6,673 nucleotides of DNA, taken from Actinomycetota bacterium (lineage in GTDB: Bacteria; Actinomycetota; Actinomycetes; JACCUZ01). The notes below the pieces were generated by a model. The model did not search any database, had not been told where the DNA came from, and saw nothing but the letters and a program-made list of their open reading frames with translations. The translations under genes and the position numbers were made by a program. The stretch's first letter is position 1. Each line of letters opens with the position of its first letter. Positions 1-5,448 of the stretch are shown in pieces. Where the stretch lies: positions 1 through 6,673 of the forward strand of contig JAVEDA010000380.1 of NCBI GenBank assembly GCA_030841195.1, written 5' to 3'.

Positions 1-111
1 GAGAAGTACGACCGGCTCCGACGGATCAAGGCAAAGTACGACCCCGCCAACATCTTTCGGCGCAATGCGAACATCAAGCCCGGGCTTCCGGAGCAGCGGA
101 CCGGGGACTGA
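1..111 (+). CDS. FAD-linked oxidase, C-terminal end (BBE domain), partial
   Basis: This is the last 36 codons of a forward gene whose start lies left of the window; it ends at TGA 109-111. The peptide contains KYDRLRRIKAKYDP, then NIF and NANIKP. This is the signature of the berberine-bridge-enzyme-like (BBE) segment that closes many FAD-binding oxidoreductases of the PCMH/FAD_binding_4 type. In that family a flavin, often covalently bound, oxidises sugars, alkaloids or other small molecules. The substrate cannot be told from this fragment, because the FAD-binding half is outside the window. The gene converges on the L,D-transpeptidase gene with 30 bp between the stop codons. The family call is fairly secure from the tail alone; the specific function is unknown. 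Confidence 0.8.
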   Translation, partial: EKYDRLRRIKAKYDPANIFRRNANIKPGLPEQRTGD

Positions 112-127
112 CCCACACCGTCAACCC

Positions 128-151
128 GCTGAGCTGAGCGGTCAGCTCAGC
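128..151. terminator. Perfect 10-bp hairpin between convergent genes, probable bidirectional terminator
   Basis: Arms GCTGAGCTGA (128-137) and TCAGCTCAGC (142-151) are exact reverse complements around a GCGG loop. The hairpin lies 16 nt after the oxidase stop and covers the last codons and the stop of the oppositely transcribed transpeptidase gene. Its position between convergent 3' ends suggests a shared transcription stop. No T-tract follows on either strand, so it is not a classical intrinsic terminator; high-GC actinobacteria often use hairpins without one. Terminator function is inferred, the inverted repeat is seen directly. Confidence 0.55.
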
Positions 152-1308
152 GCTGAGCCGGCCACCCAGTCGGTCCACGACACGTTCCAGACTCCGCCCA
201 GCCCGTTCCAGGGTTCGGTCGAGCGGCCGGTCCCGGTGGTGACCACCGGGTCGCCCTCGAGGACGCGGTTGAACACCCACTTGGCGCTGGACAGCGTCAG
301 GTTGGTGCAGCCGTGCGAGTGGTTCCTGATGCCGACGTACGGATTCCAGGGCGCGCCGTGCAGGAACTCCCCGGAGCTCGTGATCCGCATGGCGTACGGC
401 ACGTCGAGGTCGTAGGCCTCCGGGCCGGTGATGCCGACGGTGATGGAGTTCATCCGGTGACTGACGTACTTCTCCATGATCACCTTGGTGCCCGACCGGG
501 TCGGGAAACCGGGCTTGCCCAGCGAGACGCCGAAGGTGCGGATCCGGTCTCCGTCCTTGGTGACGGTCATCCGGTGCTTCGCGTTCGACACCCGCATCAC
601 GAAGGCGCGGCCGATCCGGAAGGCGGCGTCGGTGTCGTGCATGCCCCACAGCCCCGGCCCCGCGTGCACCTTGCGCAGGTCCGCGGTGACCGTCACGCCG
701 GTGTGTGCCGCCCAGAACGTTCGCGGCCGGAACTGCACGGTGCGGTCCGACGTCCATGACCACGAGGCCGGGCCGATGGCGCGTGTCGTCGTGACGTGCA
801 GGGCGGCCTCGACGTCGGCCTTGCGGCGGACCGAGTGGTTGAACGTCACCACGACTGGGCGGCCGACGCCGACGGTGCGACCGTTCGGAGAGATGATGGC
901 GCGCAGCACCTGGTCGGGGGCGCCGGTGCGGACCGTGACGGTCACCGCGGCCTGCTGACCGTCGGGGCCGACCGCCACGGCCGCGAGCGCGTAGGAGGTG
1001 CGCGGCACCAGCGTTCCGGTACTCGTCCAACGCGACGGTGTGAGCTCGCCGCGGACCTGGCTCCCGTCCGGAGCGGTGAGGGTGACCGCCGTCAGGTTGC
1101 CCCCGGTCACGTTCACGACGACCGGCTTGTCGAGGGCCCACGCGGTCGCGCCGGCGGCGGGGCTGGCGATCTGCGGGGACGGCGTCACGGTCGTGGCCGT
1201 GGCCGTGCTGCCTGCAGCCTGCGCGGAGCCGGGAGCGAGGGCTGCGCCGCCGAGAGCAAGCATCAACATCGGCGCGACCAGGAGCGTCAGGGGGCGGCGA
1301 GCAAGCAC
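142..1308 (-). CDS. Secreted L,D-transpeptidase (Ig-like domains plus YkuD catalytic domain)
   Basis: The product is a 388-residue exported enzyme that forms 3-3 cross-links in peptidoglycan, of the type seen in mycobacterial LdtMt2. Residues 1-31 are a signal peptide: ARR near the start, a hydrophobic core, and a cut after AQA. There is no lipobox cysteine, so it is probably secreted rather than lipid-anchored. Two Ig-like domains follow (about 41-128 and 131-233; the second carries GVGRPVVVTF, ASWSW and FRPRTFW). The YkuD domain runs from about 234 to 360, with H317 and the catalytic motif S331-H-G-C334-T-N336. C334 is the only cysteine in the protein. A Trp-rich tail (VWNVSW) ends it, as in relatives. 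The GTG start at 1306-1308 is chosen because GGAG lies 9 nt upstream and translation then begins directly at the signal peptide. An in-frame ATG at 1345-1347 (13 codons longer) lacks an SD but cannot be excluded. Family call very likely; start less sure. Confidence 0.93.
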   Translation of the reverse strand: MLARRPLTLLVAPMLMLALGGAALAPGSAQAAGSTATATTVTPSPQIASPAAGATAWALDKPVVVNVTGGNLTAVTLTAPDGSQVRGELTPSRWTSTGTLVPRTSYALAAVAVGPDGQQAAVTVTVRTGAPDQVLRAIISPNGRTVGVGRPVVVTFNHSVRRKADVEAALHVTTTRAIGPASWSWTSDRTVQFRPRTFWAAHTGVTVTADLRKVHAGPGLWGMHDTDAAFRIGRAFVMRVSNAKHRMTVTKDGDRIRTFGVSLGKPGFPTRSGTKVIMEKYVSHRMNSITVGITGPEAYDLDVPYAMRITSSGEFLHGAPWNPYVGIRNHSHGCTNLTLSSAKWVFNRVLEGDPVVTTGTGRSTEPWNGLGGVWNVSWTDWVAGSALS

Positions 1309-1317
1309 GGTGAGTGA

Positions 1318-1321
1318 CTCC
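1318..1321 (-). promoter_or_regulatory. Shine-Dalgarno GGAG that decides the transpeptidase start
   Basis: On the reverse strand GGAG stands 9 nt before the GTG at 1306-1308. No purine-rich SD is visible before the alternative ATG at 1345-1347. This favours the GTG, which also places the ARR positive charges at the very start of the signal peptide. Confidence 0.55.
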
Positions 1322-1479
1322 GGGTCTGGCGGGCGGTCAGCGGACATTCGGTGCTGAGCAGGACCGCCGGAAGCGGTGCACCACGACCATTGTGCCCTGG
1401 ACACCGCCCGGGCCAGAAATGATCCACCGTTCCCCGGCGCGGCTAACCTCGCCGAATTGCCTCGACCTCGACCCGGCTC

Positions 1480-1484
1480 GGAGG
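1480..1484 (+). promoter_or_regulatory. Shine-Dalgarno GGAGG for the MazG-family gene
   Basis: GGAGG ends 4 nt before the ATG at 1489-1491. The spacing is short but the match to the anti-SD is strong, and it supports this ATG over any upstream start. Confidence 0.6.
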
Positions 1485-1488
1485 GCTG

Positions 1489-1776
1489 ATGACCGACTTC
1501 ACCGAGCTGCAGGAGCAGATGGAGCGCACCTACGGCGAGCGGGACCGCGCCCGCGGCCTCCCGGCCACCGTCGCGTGGCTGGCCGAGGAGGTGGGCGAGC
1601 TGGCCAAGGCGGTGCGCAAGGGCAGCCGGGAAGAGCAGGTGCATGAGCTCGGCGACGTGCTGGCCTGGCTGGCCTCGCTGGCCAACCAGCTCGGCCTGTC
1701 ATTCGAGGACGCGGTGGCGCGCTACCGCGGCGGGTGCCCTCGGTGCGGTGCGATCCCGTGCGAGTGCCCCGGATAG
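1489..1776 (+). CDS. Small MazG-family nucleotide pyrophosphohydrolase with Cys-rich tail
   Basis: The product is a 95-residue, all-helical MazG-type protein. Enzymes of this superfamily hydrolyse (d)NTPs to the monophosphate and pyrophosphate, clearing damaged or surplus nucleotides in the cytoplasm. The metal-binding pattern is complete: E33-E34-V-G-E37 in the first helix and E53-L-G-D56 in the second (HELGDVLAWLASLANQLGL). A conserved DAVARY segment follows. The last 15 residues hold four cysteines (C83, C86, C91, C93) in GCPRCGAIPCECPG, a likely small zinc-binding knuckle. The protein is a single MazG domain, much shorter than the two-domain E. coli MazG, and so probably works as a dimer or tetramer. 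The start has a GGAGG SD. It is divergent from the transpeptidase gene and convergent with the cyclase gene, so probably monocistronic. Substrate unknown. Confidence 0.88.
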   Translation: MTDFTELQEQMERTYGERDRARGLPATVAWLAEEVGELAKAVRKGSREEQVHELGDVLAWLASLANQLGLSFEDAVARYRGGCPRCGAIPCECPG

Positions 1777-1812
1777 GCCGCGGCGTTACTCAGGCTCGAC
1801 GTACGAGGTGAC
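1777..1812. other. Convergent gap, MazG-family gene / cyclase gene
   Basis: Only 36 bp separate the two stop codons, so both transcripts must end here or run into each other. ACTCAGG occurs twice, at 1788-1794 in the gap and at 1811-1817 across the cyclase stop. A short inverted pair CTCG/CGAG (1795-1798 and 1804-1807) is present. No strong terminator hairpin and no T-tract were found. Confidence 0.35.
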
Positions 1813-4800
1813 TCAGGGCGACGCCGACACCGGTGCGCCGGCGAAGGCGTCCAGCCGGGCCAGCCAGCCGAGGGCGCCGATCTCGACATACGTCGATCGG
1901 GCCGCCGCCAGCAGCGGCGCTGCCTCGTCCGGCCTCCCCTGGTCGACCAGCCAGCGGGACAGCTCCTCCTGCGCACCCGCTCGCTCGCCCACCGCGCCGA
2001 ACGCGTCCAGCGCCGAGATGCCCCGACGGCAGTGGTCCTCGACGATGACCGGATCGTCACCCCGAGCTGCACCGACCCGGCCCGTCAGCCGCAGCACCTG
2101 TGCTGCCATCGCCGGGGACACCTGGGTGGAGGGGGCGTTGGCCACCGGCGCGAGCAGGCGTTCGGCGCACCCCGGGTCACCGGCGGCCAGCGCGACCTCG
2201 ACCATCGCCGGCCACATGACATGGCTGTCCTCGGCCAGCACGACGTTGGGCACGTGCCGCATCCACCGCTCGATCGCGACGACCGCGTCCGCCGGCCGGC
2301 CTTCGTCGAGCGCGACAATGGCCTCGCCCGCGGCCAGGAAGCCCAGACTGACCTGGTCGTCGGCCGCGGTGTCGATCGCGGTAGGCGGTGCCGTGCCGCG
2401 GGCGCGGGCGAGCAGCGCCTCGATCGCGAAGCTGAACGCCTGCGCAACGGGTCCGACGGTCATCGACCTCAGCTCGGTCACCGCTGCGGCGGCCTCGTCC
2501 AGCTGGCCGGCGCACCACAGCGAGATGGCGTGGTTGCCCAACGCGAACTCGATGTTCTCCTGCTCGCCGGACCGGCGAGCGGCCTCCACCGCCTCGCGGG
2601 CATTCTCCAGCGCTGCGGGGAGGTCGTGTGCGGCGATCAGCGAGGTGTGGTTGATCAGGGCGTGGGCGAGCCGGTCGGTGAGGCCGTGCGCCCGGGCGAT
2701 CCGGGCCGCGGTGGCGAGCAGGCCGCCGGCCGTCTCCGTCGCGCCGAGGTGCCCGTACCGCGTGGACATGTGGATGTGGGCCAGCGCCAGCGTGTCCGGG
2801 TCGTCGAGCAGCTCCGCCAGCAGCAGCATCCGATCGGTGTACGTCGCCTGCCCGTCCCAGTCGCCACGCCTCCCGTAGGCGCTGGCGAGCGCCACGGCCA
2901 GCGACAGCTGTACGGCCTCGGCCCCCTCGAGCCCTTCGACCATCGACCAGCGGGCCTGGGCCAGCTCGATCGCCTCTACGTTCTCGCTCTGCTGCCCGAG
3001 CAGCCGGGCCGCCGCGGCCACCGCGTGCCCGGCACCGAGGCTGTCGCCGAGCGACTCGAACAGCTCGGTGGCCCGTCGGGCGTGCCGCAACCCAGCCGGT
3101 GAGGCGGCGTCCACAGCCGCCGAGGCGGCCGACAGGTGCAGTCGGGCCATGGTCGCGGGGTCGTCGGTGCGTTCAAGTGCCGTCTCCAGCAGGACCAGCG
3201 CCTCGGCGGGGGCGCCGAGGGCACGGGCCCGCCGCGCCGCGCTCTCCAGGTGGTCCAGGGCCTGGTCAGCCATCGCCGGTACGTCGTCGTCGTCGGGCGC
3301 GGCGTCGATCGCGTCCAGCAAGTGCTTAGCGACGACCTGCGCCAGGTCACCGGCCGGGTCGTCCAGCGCGGCCAGGTACGCGGCGGCGGCGACGTGCCGG
3401 GCCTTGCGGTCACGCCGCGACTGGGTGGCGTAGGCAACCTGGCGCACCACCGACTGGACGAAGCGGTGCTGACCACGCTCGGCACTGAACCGGTCCGAGT
3501 CGACGGCCAGGATCTCCTTGCGCACCAGGGCCGCGAGCACCCCGTCGAGGCCGGCCGGGTCGGCGCCGAGCGCGATCAGCCCTTCGCGGGTGAACGTCAG
3601 CCCGAGGACGCTCGCATCGGTGACCAGACGCTTCTCCTCGGCAGCCAGTGCGTCAAGCCGGGCCGCGACCAGCGCGTGCAGCGACGCCGGGGCCCCCACA
3701 GCGTCGAGGTCGATCCGGACGCCATCGGCGGGCACGTAGCGGCCGTCCCGCGGCACGACGAGGTCCCGGTCGATCAGTGCCCGGACCGTCTCGACGGCGA
3801 ACAGGGGTATGCCCTCGGCGCGGGCAACCAGAGCGGCCCGTGCCGAACTCGGCAGGCCGACGACCAGCCCGTCGACCAGGGTCGCCATGGCCGCGTCGTC
3901 CAGCGGCCCGAGCCGGACGACCGTGGTGCGGCGACCGCCCAGCGTCGGCCGGCGCTCCAGCAGCTCCGGCCGGGCCAGTGCCAGCACGAAGATCGGTGCC
4001 CGTCCGGTGCCCAGGAGGTGGTCGAGGAAGTCCAGCAAGCTGTCGTCGGCGTGCTGCAGGTCGTCCAGCACCAGCACCACATTGTTGTCGTCGGCGCTAA
4101 GTCGCTCCAGGAAGGTGGTCCAGGCCGCGAACAGGTCGTCGCGCGGGAACGCCGCACCCGTGCCTACCCCGACGAGCACCGCGAGTCGGGGACGCACCCA
4201 CTCGCGCTCGCCTTCGTCCTGGACGAACTGCGTGAGCACCGCGTCCAGCCGCTCGGTGACGATCTCGCCGGTGTCCGCCTCGACGAGTCCGAGCCTCGCG
4301 CGCACCGCCTCGTTCAACGCCCAGAAGGCCACCCCGTCGCCGTAGGAACGACACCGACCTCGATGCCAGCGAGTGAGCGCCGTCAGCCCATCGACGTACG
4401 TCTCGAACTCGGTGGCCATCCGGGACTTGCCGACCCCGGCCTCGCCGTCGAGGACGACCAGCCGGGGCCGACCCGACTCCTCGGTCGCATGGAACAGGTC
4501 CTTCAGCAGCCTGAGGTCAGAGCCACGACCGGTGAGCGGTGCCTCCAGCCCGTCGACCCGCGGGCCGTCGGCGTGAGACACCACGGCGCCGGCCTGCCAC
4601 AGCCGGGCCGGCTCGGCCTTGCCCTTCAGCGCGTGCTCGCCGGTGTCGTCATACAGGATCGCGGCCGCCGTCAGTGACCGGGTGGTGTCGTCGACCCAGA
4701 CCCGGCCCGGCTCCGCTGCGGCCTGGACCCGCGCCGCGGTGTTGACCGCGTCCCCCGCGACCATCCCCTCCGCGGTCGCGCCCACGGTGACCGCCACCTC

Positions 4801-5322
4801 GCCGGTGACGATCCCGACCCGCATCGCCAGCCCCGACGCCCCGACGTCCTGGCCCATCGCGGCCACGGTCGCCACCAGCTCCAGCCCGGCCCGCACGGCC
4901 CGCTCCGCGTCGTCCTCGTGGGCCACCGGCACGCCCCACACCGCCATCACCGCGTCGCCGATGAACTTCTCCACCACCCCGCCGTACCGGCCGATCACCA
5001 CCCGGCACCGGTCGAAGTACGACGACAGCAGCTCGCGGACCTCCTCGGCGTCGCGGCTCTCCGACAACGGCGTGAACCCGACCAGGTCTCCGAACAGGAC
5101 CGAGGTGACCCGTCGCTCCGCGACTGGCGTCTCCGGGGCGGCTACAGGTGCGGACGCCGCTGCACCGGCGTCGAGCGGGCTGCCGCACTCGGCGCAGAAC
5201 CGGCCGCGCTCGGCGGGGACCCCGCAGACGGGGCAGGTCCGCTGGCCGGTCGGGGTGCCGCACTCCAGGCAGAACTTCGCCCCGGCGGGTAGGTCCGCGG
5301 AGCACGCCAGGCAGCTGCCCAT
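1813..5322 (-). CDS. Adenylate cyclase-ATPase with zinc ribbons and TPR-like tail
   Basis: This is a 1169-residue cytoplasmic signalling protein predicted to make cAMP from ATP. Two zinc ribbons open it (C4/C7/C18/C21 and C30/C33/C43/C46). A class III cyclase domain follows (about 70-245): metal aspartates D79 (LFGDLVGFT) and D123 (KFIGDAVMAVWG), adenine-selecting K119 and D191, and transition-state N194 and R198 (NTAARV). This K/D pair indicates adenylate rather than guanylate cyclase. From about 262 there is an AAA_16/STAND-like ATPase with Walker A GEAGVGKS (293-300) and Walker B VVLVLDD (415-421). Residues about 680-1155 are Ala/Leu-rich helical pairs, probably TPR-like repeats. No membrane segment and no LuxR-type DNA-binding domain at the C-terminus are evident, unlike some mycobacterial relatives. 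The ATG start has GGAGGG 5 nt upstream and begins just before the first CxxC. The gene is divergent from recC. The activating signal is unknown. Confidence 0.92.
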   Translation of the reverse strand: MGSCLACSADLPAGAKFCLECGTPTGQRTCPVCGVPAERGRFCAECGSPLDAGAAASAPVAAPETPVAERRVTSVLFGDLVGFTPLSESRDAEEVRELLSSYFDRCRVVIGRYGGVVEKFIGDAVMAVWGVPVAHEDDAERAVRAGLELVATVAAMGQDVGASGLAMRVGIVTGEVAVTVGATAEGMVAGDAVNTAARVQAAAEPGRVWVDDTTRSLTAAAILYDDTGEHALKGKAEPARLWQAGAVVSHADGPRVDGLEAPLTGRGSDLRLLKDLFHATEESGRPRLVVLDGEAGVGKSRMATEFETYVDGLTALTRWHRGRCRSYGDGVAFWALNEAVRARLGLVEADTGEIVTERLDAVLTQFVQDEGEREWVRPRLAVLVGVGTGAAFPRDDLFAAWTTFLERLSADDNNVVLVLDDLQHADDSLLDFLDHLLGTGRAPIFVLALARPELLERRPTLGGRRTTVVRLGPLDDAAMATLVDGLVVGLPSSARAALVARAEGIPLFAVETVRALIDRDLVVPRDGRYVPADGVRIDLDAVGAPASLHALVAARLDALAAEEKRLVTDASVLGLTFTREGLIALGADPAGLDGVLAALVRKEILAVDSDRFSAERGQHRFVQSVVRQVAYATQSRRDRKARHVAAAAYLAALDDPAGDLAQVVAKHLLDAIDAAPDDDDVPAMADQALDHLESAARRARALGAPAEALVLLETALERTDDPATMARLHLSAASAAVDAASPAGLRHARRATELFESLGDSLGAGHAVAAAARLLGQQSENVEAIELAQARWSMVEGLEGAEAVQLSLAVALASAYGRRGDWDGQATYTDRMLLLAELLDDPDTLALAHIHMSTRYGHLGATETAGGLLATAARIARAHGLTDRLAHALINHTSLIAAHDLPAALENAREAVEAARRSGEQENIEFALGNHAISLWCAGQLDEAAAAVTELRSMTVGPVAQAFSFAIEALLARARGTAPPTAIDTAADDQVSLGFLAAGEAIVALDEGRPADAVVAIERWMRHVPNVVLAEDSHVMWPAMVEVALAAGDPGCAERLLAPVANAPSTQVSPAMAAQVLRLTGRVGAARGDDPVIVEDHCRRGISALDAFGAVGERAGAQEELSRWLVDQGRPDEAAPLLAAARSTYVEIGALGWLARLDAFAGAPVSASP

Positions 5323-5327
5323 CGACA

Positions 5328-5333
5328 CCCTCC
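5328..5333 (-). promoter_or_regulatory. Shine-Dalgarno GGAGGG that decides the cyclase start
   Basis: On the reverse strand GGAGGG lies 5 nt before the ATG at 5320-5322. The same frame stays open for 96 further codons upstream, but that extension would overlap recC antisense and has no domain character. The SD together with the immediate zinc ribbon fixes the start. Confidence 0.75.
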
Positions 5334-5349
5334 GTCCGCCGGCCGGACG
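5333..5349. repeat. Inverted repeat beside the cyclase SD
   Basis: Perfect 6-bp arms CGTCCG and CGGACG flank a 5-nt spacer, CCGGC. In the cyclase mRNA this would form a GC-rich hairpin abutting the GGAGGG SD, so it could affect ribosome access or serve as an operator. In DNA this GC-rich, a 6-bp repeat may also arise by chance. Confidence 0.4.
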
Positions 5350-5448
5350 CCCGTGGTCGAGCGCGCGCTGCCCGTGCGGCCGACGGTACCGATCTTTGCC
5401 GTCCGGCGCTCGGGCCTTGACCGGTGAGGCCATCAACGTGGTGGCACG

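Larger units (their letters stand above)
1309..1488. promoter_or_regulatory. Divergent intergenic region, transpeptidase / MazG
   Basis: This 180-bp gap lies between two divergently transcribed genes and should hold promoters for both. On the forward strand TAACCT (1444-1449) fits the actinobacterial TAnnnT -10 pattern and lies 39 bp before the MazG ATG, but no good -35 stands at the right distance. On the reverse strand CACAAT (complement of ATTGTG, 1389-1394) is a loose -10 candidate for the transpeptidase gene. These are weak matches in GC-rich DNA. No strong operator-like inverted repeat was seen. Confidence 0.3.
5323..5448. promoter_or_regulatory. Divergent intergenic region, cyclase / recC
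   Basis: This 126-bp gap should hold promoters for both genes. An inverted repeat CGTCCG/CGGACG (5333-5338 and 5344-5349) sits directly upstream of the cyclase SD. A second imperfect hairpin pairs GCCGACGG (5379-5386) with CCGTCCGGC (5399-5407), with one bulged base. TTGACC at 5417-5422 on the forward strand looks like a -35 for recC, but no TAnnnT -10 is found at 16-19 bp. On the reverse strand TACCGT (complement of ACGGTA, 5383-5388) is a weak -10 candidate for the cyclase gene. Confidence 0.35.

Noticed and set aside
1309..1644. Upstream extension of the transpeptidase frame, giving a 500-residue protein
   Set aside because: The extension runs antisense through the MazG gene, places about 100 low-complexity residues before the signal peptide, and has no SD.
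1643..2878. Forward open frame starting inside the MazG gene and crossing into the cyclase gene
   Set aside because: Ser/Ala/Arg-rich shadow translation with no family motif. It overlaps two well-supported genes in other frames.
3136..4677. Long forward open frame (513 codons) antisense to the cyclase gene
   Set aside because: Its composition is rich in Arg, Gly, Gln and Val, as expected for a shadow of a GC-rich gene. No motif was recognised, while the reverse strand carries clear ATPase motifs.
5417..5422. TTGACC as a recC -35 box
   Set aside because: No TAnnnT hexamer lies 16-19 bp downstream, so it is not listed as a promoter on its own.
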